Notes: generated by a model from the sequence alone, not told the origin. A stretch of 64,000 bases of DNA from Taxillus chinensis (GCA_023512835.1 JAKCVP010000421.1:1-64000), one strand, 5' to 3'; shown: positions 36,645 through 54,724, numbered from the stretch's first letter. Numbers and translations are program-made.

Positions 36645-37385
36645 CTATACAATACTCTTTCAAGCGTTTTTCTTAATCACGTCTCTCTTAAAGCAGCTCT
36701 TTTAGGCTCTCGTTCCGCATGTCTTGTTGTCTCAAAGTATTAAGAATGGACATTCCGCAGTGTAATCGAGTCTATAAAGTCTGTATCTCCTTGAATAACT
36801 CTATTTGTTGTTCTAAGCAGTAGTACCTCTGTTTTGTTTCCTCCGAAAAGAGCATCCCTTCATCGGCTCGGAATAGAGTGTATAAGCGCTGGTCCCCTTC
36901 GGTCTAGTTGCTTGTGTGTTCCGCCGGCTACCTACCTAGGACCTCCGTCCCCGCTGCAGAGAGGCACCCCCCAATTCCTGTAGTTCCGAAACTACTAAGG
37001 GTGTTTTTGTCCAACGGACATCCCCAATTCCTAAAGTTACAGGGCGGCCGGCCCCGTTAGGCCCAAAGTTGTTTTCCAAATGGTACCGAGAGATGCACAC
37101 TACTACTTTTCCGCGCCGTTATCGGACATAGCAGGCGGAAAAAGCACCTATATCTATCTGTAAGAGAAGAGAGGGGAGAGAGCCCTCACAACAAGAAGGC
37201 AAAAGGAACCCTAGGCTATGATGCATTTCGGAGTATAGGTCTAACCACCGAACCGAATATGGCATGCTATAGTTTTATAGTCTCTCGACGGGAACACTTG
37301 GGAGATTACCGGACAGCCAGAGATGCTCCAACCCGACTATTCCGCATGTCTTGTTGTCTTTCAGAACCCTAGTAGTAAGGCGCAC
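36645..37385 (-). other. 5' part of group II intron cox2i373 and atp9 leader region
   Basis: The intron begins at 37385 with GTGCGCC directly after cox2 exon 1. How much of the 740 nt before atp9 belongs to it is unclear; no domain V or exon 2 lies in it. The atp9 leader is at the low-coordinate end. Confidence 0.55.
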
Positions 37386-37755
37386 TCCGATACCATTGAT
37401 GTCCAATCGCTTTTATAGTAATGGCTGGATCGACAACCTCGTCCATGGAGTATAACAGAGAAAAGGAGGGTATCGCAATGAACATCAGGATGATACTTGG
37501 AAAGATGGTCCGAAGAATCTCGATAGTAGTTCCATGAACTATCCTGTTAGGTATTTGATTCCATTGATTTTGGAAATGCAATAACGCGCGTACCAAGATC
37601 CGTAATACGAAAACTAAAATTAGGAGTAGGAAGAACAAGATATCATTATGTAAGTACAGTATTCCGTTCATCATAGGAGTTGCTGCGTCTTGAAATCCTA
37701 ATTGAAAAGGTTCCGCTGCATCACATTTCGCAATTTCAATACCCGCTAGAAACAT
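37386..37755 (-). CDS. cox2: cox2 exon 1 (cytochrome c oxidase subunit 2, N-terminal part)
   Basis: COX2 carries the CuA centre of complex IV; this exon covers the two membrane helices. From ATG at 37755 it reads [80 protein letters not shown] and one base of the next codon. Arg codons CGG or CGA at Trp positions (VLRILV, ILRTIF, HQWYR) are classic editing sites. With this start the exon is 370 nt, close to the 373 implied by the intron name; an upstream in-frame ATG at 37878 would add 41 unconserved residues. The exon ends exactly at GTGCG. Exon 2 is at 62040-62464, upstream on the same strand, so normal cis-splicing is impossible in this arrangement. Confidence 0.94.
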
Positions 37756-39028
37756 TGTATCCTTAACGGCTTCACTTTCTGTGCTTCCTTTCCACAAGAG
37801 ATCTCTCAACTCACAAGCATAAGGGATATTGTTGCTTTCGCCATGTAATGCTTCGGGCCGAAACCCAGCTGCTTTCAAAACTCTCTTTCAGTTGTTAGGC
37901 ACGATTCATTTCTTCTTTCCATAAGATTGGAGATGCGTCTCTTTCGTAAACTGCAAGGGAGAAGGTAAGGTGTTCCAATACCCTTCTCTTATCGTCAAGA
38001 AGAGAGAATATCGTTGTTTTCTTTTCGTGTACGATTGCTCTTAAGTGCCGTACTCTGGGATTCCGGATTCTGGGATATTCAACTCTACTGAAAGCGACAG
38101 AATGCTCTATGACCGAAAGAGCTCTTCTCAAGAACAGAGAGAGTACTCGCGTTTTCTCGGATCTCACGTATACGGTCGGAGCGTGTTGACCTACGGTCGG
38201 AAAACAACTTTGGGCCTAATACCGAATCGAACACTGAAATCGAATAGAGTAATAGCAATTCTACACATTCTTAAGTAAGACAATCTTGAAATGTTGAGCC
38301 GAGTTCGGAACATAGACTCCCAGCAATAGCCCCAATACCGAACAAAGGGAATAGCAGCACCTTACCACCCATTCTGTTTTCTTAAGGTAGTGACAGACCT
38401 AATAAGCGTTTTTCAACCCTCTGGAAATAGGGCATTCTCTCCTGTATATAATAATGTTGTTCCCCCCCGCGTGCATGCATCGAAGTGTTTCTTCCGGGAC
38501 AGTTCCATGATCGAGTGGACAGTGAAATCTCCCGCGAGCGCTCTTACCCATTCTGTTTTCTTTTGCTCCTTAAGAGAAGTGCTATAATACGTCCTTTTGT
38601 TTCTTGACTCGGAGACTCTAGCTCGGGTATGCCGGTGTTGCCTCGTAATCGCGAAAAGAGGTTCCCTACAAGATTTCCTTTTTCCGAATTCCCAAGGTAC
38701 CGAATGGGGGCGCTTCTCTCCTTTCAAGAACGGGTCTGTCTTTCCAGATCTAGCATTTCGTATCCGTGTGGAATAGCATCGATTCGGGCTCTCGTTCACT
38801 TTCCAACAATTTAAGAATGGGTCCGGGCGAAGACACAACAGGTAATAACGCCTTGTCTATATAGTCTTTTACGTTTCTCTTAAAAGTGGTAGACAGTCTC
38901 TACTGCTTTACTCGCGAGTTGCTTCCTTTGAAGAAGTGGATTTCGCGTTCCTCCCTAGAGTCTCTTCTCTTTTTAGGGGAGTGAAATTCCCTCTTTGTGT
39001 GGTCTTACTCTATCGCTAGTAAGACTCT
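37756..39028. other. cox2 upstream region, no further gene
   Basis: About 230 nt upstream of the cox2 ATG the minus strand has GATAAGAGAAG (near 37984-37994), resembling the CRTA-type promoter core (CATAAGAGA) of dicot mitochondria. No other gene is recognised up to the edge of the repeat arm. Confidence 0.4.
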
Positions 39029-39115
39029 CCAGTTACAAACTCTCTCTTCTAAACTCTCAGTACGCCTAGCACCTGTCCCCTAGAGGTCGGTCGGGTGTCA
39101 CTCCCCTCCCTATAC

Positions 39116-39146
39116 TATCGAGGTCGGAATGGTTTCGGGTGTGTGC
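39116..39146 (-). pseudogene. 31-bp fragment of rrn5 (arm B)
   Basis: Arm B copy of the 31-bp piece of rrn5, on the minus strand. Confidence 0.9.
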
Positions 39147-40309
39147 TCTCTTCCATGAGCCTGGTTTTAGGCGTTCTGTTTGGGAACGGCGCGTCTCCCT
39201 CCCTTGAAAGCAGAGTGCGTGTACGCGGACTATCCATTCTTTAAGGTGGACTGAAAGACAGAGAGTACTGCTGGCTCGGAATGAAATAGGTATTTCAAAA
39301 GAATCGCTGATGTACGAATCGAACGGGAGCGACAGCCTTATCTACTGCATCCAATGAGAAGCGAGCGAGCACCGATAGCGGAATCAATTCGACGAAATAG
39401 GCTTGTGTCTCTATGGCTTACGGAGCTTTTGAATGGACTCTCTAATCTTGTAGTCGATTCTGTCAGGTCGAATACGGACTCTTTCTGTCACTCTGTGTCT
39501 GTCTGACTGGGTAGGTCTCTATAGATACGCTTACCCGCCCGACTTGCTGCTTAGAGATGTATTACTGGTATAAGCGCTGCTATCGGATTGGAAATGTACT
39601 TTCTTTTTCTGTCATTTTCGGATGATGTTCGGTGTACGGGCTTTCTTGTAGGTGTGTTGTTGCACGCATGTTCCCACCGTATCGCAAAGATGCCTTGGGG
39701 TGCTGAAATTGCTCTGTTTGTGCACTCTGTATACCACCGTGTTGGACTGGGCTGCTAAAACTGGTATGACTCTCTTCGGTAGTGAAAGAAAACAGGCATC
39801 TTAACAGTGTGGTGGATCCGCATCGCTAGTACACACACAACAGTGGCATGGCACCTCTTTTCACGGTAGTAAACTAAACCGTAAGACCCATGCTACCCGA
39901 TCGGCGAGTTATGGGTTCTCCGGCCGTACCTTACTCTCTCCAAAGATTGCTGTCTTGTTATGGAGAGTGAAAACACCTATGCTGCACTGCAAGAATCGTG
40001 CATCTCGACTCGGCGGGGTACACGCGTGTCTATGGCGGTTCGCTTTCTGCCGATGCGTCTCTTCGCTCAGTGCACTTCGTAGCGGAAAACCCCGTAAGCA
40101 ATCTACGAAACAACACTCTGTGTCTGTGCAATCACTGGGCATTTCGAGAAGGGCAGTTCAGAGAGCAAAGTGCCAGGCGATTCTGTAGCTCCGTGACGGA
40201 TATCAGTAGCTCCGGATACCTCATACGAGAGCCGAAGAGAAAGAGTGTTCTCCGTATCGAGTTGGGTCCTCCAGAGTGCTTATGACGTATTCTAGTCTAC
40301 TGAAAGATA

Positions 40310-44177
<3,868 letters not shown>

Positions 44178-47090
44178 AAGGTCGCTACGCGAATAAGAAC
44201 CTAACAGAAACACTTTCCGGGAAGTGCTAGTATGGGAGTTCAAGCAGCACTTGAAAAAGCACTAACTCAAACACGAATGTGATCGGATCGGTATGTCTTC
44301 AACACCAACACAAGCAACCCGGACAGTTGATAGCAGCACTACTAGTACCCAAATTAGAAGCCCAAGCTCTAGTACACTTCGGAAGGAGAGCTTTTTTCTC
44401 GAAGCAATCGAACCAATCAAAGCTTTGCTTCCGGGAGACTGGGCCTACTCGGTGCTTCGGCTCTCGTATTGCTCTTTCGGCTTACAGAAAACCGGAGCTT
44501 TCGATGGTATACTACAAGACGACGCTAGTAACCGGAGGCGATAGAGCGTCTAATACCGGATTTTATTGTATTCTGTTTAACAGCAACAGCAGCCCAGCCC
44601 ACCAGCTCGAGGGAGAACGCATAACGAAAGTGCCTATACAATAGCGTTTCCATCCAGATTACAAGAGAGTACTCGAAAGAAACCTCTCAAAACAGAACTT
44701 AGAGTGCTCTTCCGGAGCGATTTGCTTCTCTGGTAGCAGATCCAACAATCTTATGGGCTGTCTCGAACCTGTATGGATTGGCAGCCTATGCGCTTTACGA
44801 CTCGGAAGGCATGTCGGGCGGGAGGGCTCCATAAAGACAGGGAAGCCCGGGAACTCTCATAGGCTTTGGAAGATACTCTTTTTTGGAGTCTATGGATTGT
44901 AAGGTGTGTCATTTCTGTAATTCTGTAGGTGAACAACTGCGAAACAGAGGCAACTAGCTCCGCGCAATAGCTACCTTATTCGAGAGTCGTTGTAAGCAGG
45001 CAGCACTCTAACCAAAACACCCTGGACTGGATACGCGTTTGGCATCCGAAGGTATCAACCCAACACTGGACAGTCTCCTCTGCTTGTGCTGCTTTGACTA
45101 TAGCACATCCAATCTCCCAAGCAGTGTCTGTTTCGAAAGAGATTGAAACCCGGAATGCTTCAAGCACTCCCGCATCGACAGACCTACAGAGTTGCTTGTT
45201 GGCGCAATAAGAGATGATTCACTCTCCTATAGGCGTGCTAATGAATCAATCGTCTGTTTGGAATTGCATGGCAAACTACCCTATCGTACTTTCTGCCCAT
45301 TCTGTCTCCGGTGCTTTTTCCGTAAGCAACACAATCCGCCAGGTTCCAGTGTGTGCACATCTATAGCGTTTGTCGAAGGAAGGGCTCTCTTTCCGGCCGG
45401 AGAGTTTTCTTTAAGTGAAGAGACTTTTGAGCAGTGCACCCAGTGCTTTTAACTCCCGGGAAGCAAGTAGCACTCTACTATCACTTGGGCATCTCCCGAT
45501 TCTATCAGCAATCCGCCCGAACCACGTGACCCAATACTACAGTGACAGTCCTCTAAGACACTCTCCTATCGAAACGGAGCCGAGTTGCACGCGGAAGAAA
45601 AGCACCTCTCTCCTTCCTCTTCCTAGAACTTCGGGATTCGGAGCCGGGGTGGTCTTATAAGCAGCACCGGCGGACACTCCCGGGAAGCACTCTGAAAGGT
45701 GTTCGGAGATGGGCACTCTGGTCCAGACATGTCCAAGAAGTCCTTCCGGTTTTGCTTCAATTAGGCGGCGATCTCCCATTCCATTCCATTCCATGCGTGC
45801 CATCGTCCACTACGTTTCGAGCTTTCCGTTTAGAAGTTGATCTAGCGCATAGGCTGCCAAACAACAGACATGCGGACTCTATAAGAGCGGCACCCAGAGT
45901 ATACCCACTGTAGCGGAACCATGCATGCACCGCGCACAGAGGTTGCTTGTCAAAACCTCTTCTTCCAAAACAGGCTATTCTGAATGCGGAGAGAAAGAGC
46001 TGTTGGTCGGCTGTTGCGATACGCACCAGGTAGGTAACAGTTCATCCAGCTACCTGTTTCGAAAAGGTGTTAGGCGAGTCGAGATCGGCTCTGTAACCTT
46101 GCCACAATGTCATCGCGTATAGGCAGTTCTACGGCACATCTGTGGACCTAACTACAAGTGAGCGGACTCGAACGCATTCCAGGTTGAAGAGAGTGTCTCC
46201 GCGGGTCCCATACAGATATCTGACAATACCTTCCCATCGTTCTGTGTCTCGAAAAAGCAAGCCCTCTGGCACCAAACAAATCGTGCTTCGAACTGTATAC
46301 CGAGAGAGAAAGACGCATGAGACCTGTAACCCTCGGGCACATCTCGCTACGCTATAGACTCTATCTTCAAGGACATCCGATCTCGACTCGCCGAACACCT
46401 TTCAGATCTCCAAAAGTCATTCTATGCTTTCAGTCACTTGAGCCAGAGAGTCTAGCTGTCCTATACGACTACAACTTGGAGCCAGCGTACGCCCACGACA
46501 CCCAAGCGGCAGAGGCAAAGACAGTGACTCTTAAGAAACCTCTCTTCGAGGAGTCCATGTTATAGACTTTCCAGAAATCGTACACGATGGCACAAGCACT
46601 GCAGAGAGTCTGGCCGGCCAATACTTGTCATTCCATTCCGATCCGATACGCGAGCTCCATGTCTTTTACAAGTGTATACCGGAAGCAAAGGCAATCAACA
46701 AGACTCATTGCTTCAATAACCACTCTAAAGTCAAAGAGCAAAGCCAGGCTTTGTAAGCGCCCGCTCTTTCTGTACAGCATTGCACTTGCCGAGCGTGATT
46801 GGTTCTGCACCCAAACACTTGAAAGCAGCACACTTCAAGAAGACACCCTGGAAGAGAGCACTCCGCTACTAGGTAACACTCTTCTAGAGGTTGGTATGAG
46901 AGACATGAGAGGATTTACTGTGTCGATGTCCTCGAAATGGTGAATAAAGCGCCCGACTACTAGGAGAACGAGGCGCGGGGTCCCATACACTCTTAGGTGG
47001 CACAATGCTCTCTCTTAGAGTAGAAAAAGCAGAGCTTTCCAATAGAGAGCTTTCCTAGTCTAGCTCTGGAACTACCCTCGTGAGCGACTC
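44178..47090. other. Gene-free stretch between cox1 and matR (arm B)
   Basis: Inverted copy of 24837-27752, likewise without nad1 exon e or an nad1i728 domain V. No gene is recognised. Confidence 0.5.
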
Positions 47091-48797
47091 TTACGAAACA
47101 CTCAGTACTCTATCCGGCCTGCATCGCAACTGGCACAGTGCCACTCTCCTATTGGGTCCGAGCTTCCCAAGCTCTATGCGGTTGGGGAACTCTGCTTGGG
47201 TCTTACCATCTTTATTTAAAGATTTGAGTCTTTGGAGAACTTCTTAAGAATATTCCGCGCCGAGGATTTGTGCTTGTGGGCCAGGGTGAATATGGCAGAC
47301 CAGCGGATCTGGTGGTCGACAATCGTGCGGACTTGGACAATGTTGTCGCGGCACCTGTAGTAGGAAAGCAACCGGATCGCTATGCCCGCGGACCAATTCA
47401 CGATGTCTCCGTCGCTCACGTTCGTAAAGCTTGCCACGTGGATGGGCCAGGGTCTTCTTCGGCTAATGATACCTTTTTCCAGCAGCCTTCGGAGTATCTT
47501 TTTGATAGGCGCCTCTATCTTTATCTGTATGGAATTCCATGCGGAGAGATCTGTCCCACTGAACTCCCGAACCCCTATACAAGCACTTCCGGACACTCAT
47601 GCCCGCTGCAAGTGGCACGTCCGATGGGTTGCTAAAAGAGAGGAGCTCTTCCGGAGGTTTACGGTCCAGCTCAGGTGTTCTTCGGACGGTTTTTCCAGAT
47701 AGTGGCACGTCCAGACTCTCTCCGCTCAGCATCCCATACGGTTGACTCGGGCGACTCTGACTACCTAGGTTTTTCCACCGAAACTGGATGGCGGAGCGTA
47801 GGTGGAAAGCTGTTTGAAGGATACGGTGCTTTACCCGTAGACGCTTCTCCAGCTCTCTCACGAAGGGTATTGGAGTCCTAGTCGGGACTTTACGAATGAC
47901 CGTACCGGGGAATTCTACCGTACTCCGTGCAGCTATTGTGTTTCTGCCTTCAGAGCCTACAAGGTTCAGGCCGGATTGTTGGAAGTGGGCGATACGTTTT
48001 TGGATTGCCAGCTCTACGGGACCCACGAAACCCAGTAGTAAGCAGTCGGCATATCGCGCGTAACAAATCCTTTCCAAGGCAGAAGAGGTGTGTTGGGAAA
48101 GCGTACTACGGTACTGGCCTTTCTCTGACCGGAGAAGTCTTTTCTCGCCCAGCTCTTTCCGGTGCTTTTCAACAGCCTGCTTAGGGTATCTCATGGCCCA
48201 ATTCTGCTTACTGCGTGCTCTACCGCCGTATAAAGCCTTCGGGGAACACCCGGCATTACGGGCGCAAAGGAGGCAACTAGATGGCGTGTTTGTGACGGCA
48301 AGCCGGCAACTAGCGAGTCTGAGAGTCCCCCTTCGGTTGCTAGTGTTTGGGGTGTACGCAAACGGCAATACAGGCAATACGTAGGATGCCGGCCCGCTCT
48401 CTTGCTTTGGCTTCTCGAAAGCACCTATTCTCTTAACTATCGGAATTTCGTACTTCTTTCGGAGCATCCCTATCTCCTGATCGAGCTTCTTTAGGTAGAT
48501 GTGCCACGGTTGGGCCGAGAGTACACTTTGTTGGACGGAGTCAGGGCCCTTCTCACCTCCGACGGAAAATACTTTATGAATGAAGTAACAGAACTTGGGA
48601 TCGTCGATCTCTTCTTTAAGGATTGGGATGAGTCGATGTCGGTCGAAGTGCTGCTTACACTTCCGGATGTCGAATTCAAGAAACCTGCAAGAGGTGCCCC
48701 ACTCTTCTTTGATCCGTTGACTTAATAGAGAGTTGCTGCCTCGACTATCAGACTCGGCGTACATGGAATCGAGTACCATTCTGATCGCCTCTTTCAT
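47091..48797 (-). pseudogene. matR: Intron maturase matR, frameshifted (arm B)
   Basis: Arm B copy of matR. Here the RT half is one long frame (codons from 48818 down to a stop at 47463), including the block VGGEKGPDSVQQSVLSAQPW that is out of frame in arm A. Domain X (IEAPIKKILRRLLEKGIISR and on) again lies in another frame, so the change near 24400 of arm A is shared. A further 1-nt loss near 47217 ends the second frame at DSNL, which arm A reads through. The active site is YADC as in arm A. Neither arm encodes a whole MatR without a frame change. Confidence 0.9.
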
Positions 48798-49407
48798 GCT
48801 CTTTTCTTGGGGAAGCACTACTGTGAGCGGTCTAAACTTCGAGCCTTCTGTATAACAAAATGAAATGGGGAAACCGTTTTTTGACTATGTCTTTGAATCG
48901 ATTACTAAAGACCCGGATATGGAGTTCGGCCCAACAACCGGTGGTGTCTTTCTGCCTCTAATAATGCTTCGCTCCGTATTGAGAGTGAGATAGATACTCC
49001 CAGGACCGGAATGAGTCTCCCTGCCCGATGGGTCTACATCCATCCCAGAATGCTTTCGGGTACTGTTCACTTCCCCGCAATTCTTGTAACCGTCACCTGT
49101 AATCCGCGCAGGTGTGTCCGCACCCCCTATCGTCCGAGAACACCAGTATCTTACCCCCCCGGGAGTAAACTGTCCCGTATGAGCATTCGGTACATGTCTC
49201 CGTGAACTGTTGAGGTGCCACTACTAGAGCCCCCGATCTCTTTTGGGCGTCTAGGGTTCGCGGTTCATTGCTGTGCGGAAACACTCGGCTACCCTATTCC
49301 CGAAAGCTTTCGGGACCACCTACCACTAGATCTGTCGGCCGGAGGGGTTTATGGAATGGAAAGCAAACGCCGAGCTCCCAACGAAATACAGATGCTAAGC
49401 CCCGCGC
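48798..49407 (-). other. 5' part of group II intron nad1i728 (arm B)
   Basis: Arm B copy of the DNA between nad1 exon d and matR. Confidence 0.6.
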
Positions 49408-49466
49408 CTCATTAAGATCATATTGGCATACTCTCCCAAGAAAGAAAGAGCAGACCCCATTGAAGA
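49408..49466 (-). CDS. nad1: nad1 exon d (arm B)
   Basis: Second copy of the 59-nt nad1 exon d, identical in coding to the one at 22462-22520, with its domain V at 49502-49539. Having it twice does not supply the missing nad1 exons; both copies would need trans-splicing to exon c. Confidence 0.92.
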
Positions 49467-49501
49467 CGGGAGTGAGGTACAACAAGAGTGCCCTTCTCAC
49501 G

Positions 49502-49539
49502 GAGCCGTACGTGAACGTTACCTACCGCTCATACAGCTC
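49502..49539 (-). ncRNA. Group II domain V of nad1i669 (arm B)
   Basis: Arm B copy of the domain V hairpin at 22389-22426. Confidence 0.85.
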
Positions 49540-50905
49540 CAAGCCATCCAGTTCTGCCATGCATGGAAGTATAGATGAATCGACATCAATTCCGTGCGCG
49601 GTTAGTGTAGTCTAGTTTGCCGCAATCAGAACAGAGATCCCTTACTATTACACTAGAAAGAAGACGCTCATCCGCTCGCGCAACCGGAGAACTGAGAGTG
49701 TTCGGGAGGGAGGATGGTCATTCTTTCCAGCAGTGAGTGAGCGCCTACAGAGCGGAAGCGGAAGAAAGCGCATTTTCTAGTTGGCATTTCGATGCACATC
49801 TTAGAGTAGTCGGTGTGTGGTGCCCAAGCCAAGCTCTTACCGCTGCGCTACACATACGATTTACTTGCTAGCAAGTACTCTAATGCACCCAATCCCTGGA
49901 ATCAGAGAGACCGAAAGTCCAATCCCGCTAACCGGAGATCTAGTGGAAAGTGCAGAAGCACGCTATACATACCATTGAGTCGGTACGCAGGCAGATCGGC
50001 AGACAGTTCCATAAACGCCTTTGCTTGTTCCAGAGAGTTCCCCCGGTTGAAAGAAACGCTATTCGATATCTCTATTGATCGGAGATCGGCAGCACTAGCA
50101 TGGAGGCACTCTCGTATGGGCAATGCTTTCAGTCGACTTCCACTCCATTTCGATTAGCAACATTGCGTGGATGACTTCCAACCCGAAATGCCCGAGCTCT
50201 TTTCATTCTTTAGTCCAGCAGCCTAACACATAGGTCGTCCGGAAATACGATTGGAAGAGATGCTCTAGTAGTCGGGCCTTTAGGTCATGAAGAGAAGAGT
50301 GCAGCCAGAACTCTGTCTGTCTCTGTTCTGGAAAGTGCATTAGCATCTCCGGAGGTCATACTCTTTAGGCGTTAGAGTCATGGCAGTTGTCTTTCGGAAG
50401 CAAGTAGTCCCCCGTGAGCCGAGCATCACGTATTCTGGGCGTAGCTGTTGAACGTGTATGTGATAGAGCGATTGAAGTTGCTGTTGGGTTTGGGATGCTT
50501 GTGTAAGAGGTGTTGGTAACCGCGGTGCTGTCTTGTTATGGAGAGTGCTTGGAGAGTCGCAAAAGGTGACACCATGGATGGCGAGCGTATCTGTAGCTGT
50601 AGCTGTACGCCCACTTCCCGACTGCAATGAAACAGTTAGGTCCGCCGCGCAACTAGGTCTTGGCTTTCGCCTTAATTCGAAAAACGCACCTAGAGTAGAG
50701 TACATTTACTTTGTAAACTGACAGAGATGTCACTGTCTAAACAAGAGAGTCTGGCCGGCCCCCGGTTGCTGCTGTATCACAAACTTGGCTGCTGGTGCTC
50801 TTTAAGAAGAGAGTAGACTCTCCAATCGATTCGGGAGCTTTCTGAGGTTGCATCACTCCGCCCGGGAAACTAGAGTTGTAAGTTTAGACACATCTCTAAA
50901 CAAAT
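49540..50905 (-). other. 3' half of trans intron nad1i669 and unassigned DNA (arm B)
   Basis: Arm B copy of 21026-22388. No exon c is seen. Confidence 0.45.
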
Positions 50906-53900
50906 GGACAAAGGGTAGTTCTGTTTTGTTATTATATCCCTCGGCTCCATGCGGCGGCTTCTAAATAGGTCTTGGAAACCCAGGCAATTTATCCAAATCA
51001 AGGGCTTCACTGATGCTGTTGGCGATGACAATGTTGACAGAATATCGTATGTCCGGATCTCTGCTTTTCTCTTATAGTATTAAAGGCTTTAATAAGGTAT
51101 TTCCAAATCTGTCTTTCTTAACGGATGCCCGGAACTCCAACAAGAAGAGAGCGTTTTTCGGATCGTTGTTACCTTGTTTCTAAGTCGACACAGTGCTACC
51201 CGGACCTACAGAGAGTGAAAGCAGCACTTTACACAACACTTTTAAGAAGAGAATCTATTATAAGTGGACCGGAAAGGAGTTATTTACACACAAGAAGCCC
51301 CACCCCAGATACACTTTCAGAAGGATTGGGTCCCGACTCGGAGCTAGTTCAAACAATAGACCTCTAACTACCAAAAACGTACCTAAGAAAGCAGAGTTCA
51401 ATGCATGGTTGCCCAGTTATATCGGGGAAGAGGCTCTGTGCATGGGACATATCTGTAATATCACAATTCCCTAGAGTTTATACGGAGGATTTCTGTTAGA
51501 GCTGCTAGAGTACCCTTTTCGAACCGGACGGAATACGAGAGTCAGGCGCGGAGAGTTCATAGGTGAGTTAACGTTTATAAGAGAGTTGACAGACAGGATG
51601 CTCTTAAACACAAGAGTAAACGCGGGGCTTGGGGAGAGTAGTATACAATTCCGAAGGGCCGGGCGTAGGGTAGAGCTCTACTTTGCCTTCCCGAATATGG
51701 AAGTGGATGCCGGAGAGAATAGGCCTTCTTACGCTGCGACTACTAGGCCATGTAGCTATTCTATATCCGTTTACCCCCTATCGGTTTTGTTGGATGATAA
51801 AAAGAGTGGTACCAGACTCTAAGAAGGTGAGAGTTTTATTCATGAGGTTACCGGAACCGTAATAGCATGTCCGGAATCGGGCCGAGCAGCTCTACATGAT
51901 CGAATAAGGAAACAGTGTAAGAGAGGAACGAACGCAAACGTCTACACCTCTAACACTTAAGCGTACGCTTTTGGTATCATTGTTTCTGCTGCTACCGAAC
52001 CTCCGGGGGCGCATGCTTCATAGTGCTCTTAGCGATTCCATCCCAATAATATTCTGTTGTTCCGGAAAGGGAGTAGGTTTTCCAGATAACAACGAGTCTA
52101 GGTGGAGATGCAGTAAATCGAGTGCAGCGAAACATGATGCATAGGAGAGTTCGAATACTTTAGGTAGATGTGTTTGGAACGGAAGTCCAAGGAGAACGCT
52201 ACCGACTTTCAAAGCAATACCTTTGATCCGTGAAAGATGAAGTGAGTGAAGACTGTGTTCTCGCATCCGAAAGGGGAGTAACTGCGTAGAGGCTAAACTG
52301 AAAAGTGGTATCTCTAATGAAACACTAGACTCGTATAGATGCATTTTCTAGGAGAGCAACACTATACACTCGCGAGATTGCAACACCGAGAGCTCTGTTT
52401 CCAAAGCAAGCCGAGGGTATTGGCGCAGAAGAGAGTATTCCCCCCGAACGACACAGCAACTCGAAAGAGATACTATTTGCCTGCTGAAGAATCTGGAAAG
52501 GGCGGAGCTCCAGAAACACTATACGATTGAAAACTCCCGAAACCGATGCTATCTATACCGAAAATCGAGGGATTAGGGATGCATCTACACTGTGAAAAAG
52601 GGAGGATTCTCTTATGGAATGTTATAACGGGTGGTAAAGAGCCGGATTCCACAATACCGGTTTTCCGAAGTCTAATCCCGCCCCCACCCCAACGATTTCA
52701 CACAACAAGAAAACGATTAATTGTGTAAGAGACGTTTTCTAAAAGGCGTATTCTCCAACACAACAGAGAAGGCACACATGAAATGGATACCACTGCCGAC
52801 CGATATAATACTATGAAAACTGGAGTGATCTAAGAAAAGCCAGCAGCAAAGGCACCCCATTCTGCTATAGCTTCTTTGCTAGCTTGTTTTGTATGATATG
52901 ACACGCCGCCAATAGACGACTAAAACTAGGAGACATTGGGGAACCTTATCTATACGAGCTTTCGGACTAGGTGTTCGAGAAGACAGTGCATTTAAAGACA
53001 GAGTTTCCAAGACTATTTGCGCGCATGCTGTTCGGAACGGATTTGAATTGGCCATGCTTCGAGTTTTCTAGGTGTTGTTGTCGTCGGCATTCCCCTCCGC
53101 TTCTCTACGTCCTAGTAGCTCTATTCTTTTCTCCGCTCTCTTATAGTGTTGTTTCGACCTCCCGCATTCGACGTCCCCCAGAGTTATGCGCATAGCGTAG
53201 CGACAAGATTGGTTATTCTGTAGGTTCCAGGTTTCAATCAGACATGTAACATCCAGAGTTATACACGCACGGTGCGTTTTTCGTGCCTTTGCTTTCAGAC
53301 CGATCCGAAGCCGTTCTTTCCAGTCTCTCGACTCGATAAGGGATATCTATCCAGCAGCACAATGGGCAGGCACGGTATAGACGGAAACAGAGGGAACCGG
53401 GACCTCCGGGACTAGCTCTCTATTTGAAAAAGGTTTGTTACGTGGTCATGTGCTCTCTTGAAAAAGAAGATCCAACAAGAGGTTCTCCCCTATGAGTGTC
53501 TCGAAACACAACCGATATTCCCTGTACGGATTCTGCCGGTAGCCTCTTATAGTTACAGGGGATCAAACCGTGGGTGGACGACAACAACACAAGGGGTGCT
53601 AACATCCAGGCAATTGAAAAGCGATCTGTTTTGGAAACGGTAAGAACATAAAACACTCTTTAGAGTCAGAGAGATGCAAGGCTCGAGAAAAAGATATAGG
53701 GTTCTTCCTCGGGCCGAACGCGGAATACTCTCGGTAACATAGAATGCAGAGCGTCGAATAGGAATGGAACGAGCTTATAAGTCAAAAAGAGATCCCGCCG
53801 AAACTACTCACCTCAGTGTTGGACCGATCCACTCTCGGTAACATAGAAGTCTTTCTTTTCCCGGAATACCCAAAACACGCTGTCTAATTATGAATTAGTA

Positions 53901-54724
53901 GTACTCTCGTAAAGCTCTCTTCTTTTATGTGTTGAAAGCAGATCCTTCCAGTTTTATATGAATAGCGTTCGGGAATTGTATTACTTTTTATACACGTATC
54001 GGATTCTGAAATGTCAAAAGCAAGGCCTATCCATTTCTCATGGGTAAGTGCTACAAGCTCTCGTGCATGGGACCCGATATTACTTTCAGTCCGAGTCCGG
54101 GTGCCTGTCGCGTGTATTGTGAAACCTTTACTACCGAATCGGAGTGTGCTCTCTTGCTTGTGTTGGACGCCGAGCATGTAGGGGAGGGGGTCTCTCTAGC
54201 GGTATTTCACTTTGGTAAGGAAGATCACTCAAAAGTGGAACTTCTATCTGAAAGGAAAGTTCACGGACCGAGACGTAATTCATATAAAACTGGAATGTTT
54301 GGAATCTGTAAAGAAGCTGACATTGCTAGCAGAGAAGGAAGGGTTGTTATACTCTCTCCGGCTCCGGCATCCACTCTCAATAGTGCATTCCGCTCATGCA
54401 GCCTATCAACTCTACAATGGGTTACGCAACAACAGAGGTCTCTAATCCAAGATCTGCTTCAAGACATTTACAACTAGAGTATAAAACGCTTGGACTTTCA
54501 GATATAAGCGTTAGGTATTCTAGAGTATTACTGTACTGTACTGTACTGGGGAACTGTGTAGAGAGTCTTTGTACCCACGATAGGCTCGATCGCTAGTGAA
54601 GATTGGGTGGGGGCGGGCCGGAAGTGAAGCTCTATAAATTCCAAAACCAACACATACATATTCGACAATGGAGAAGTGATATCCTTTCCGCGCAGAAGAC
54701 ACACAGCTAAGAGCGTAGCGGGAC
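50906..54724. other. Gene-free stretch, several unrecognised open frames
   Basis: No known gene is identified in 3.8 kb. The plus-strand frames at 51193-51474 and 54212-54445 have a protein-like composition; the latter contains YQLYNGLRNN, faintly like the SDH3 YHLYNGLRH block, but nothing around it supports that. A 28-bp word near 51307-51334 recurs inverted near 19797-19824. Confidence 0.45.

Noticed and set aside
54212..54445. sdh3 because of YQLYNGLRNN
   Set aside because: The block is short and neither the N-terminal signature nor the second helix of SDH3 is present around it.
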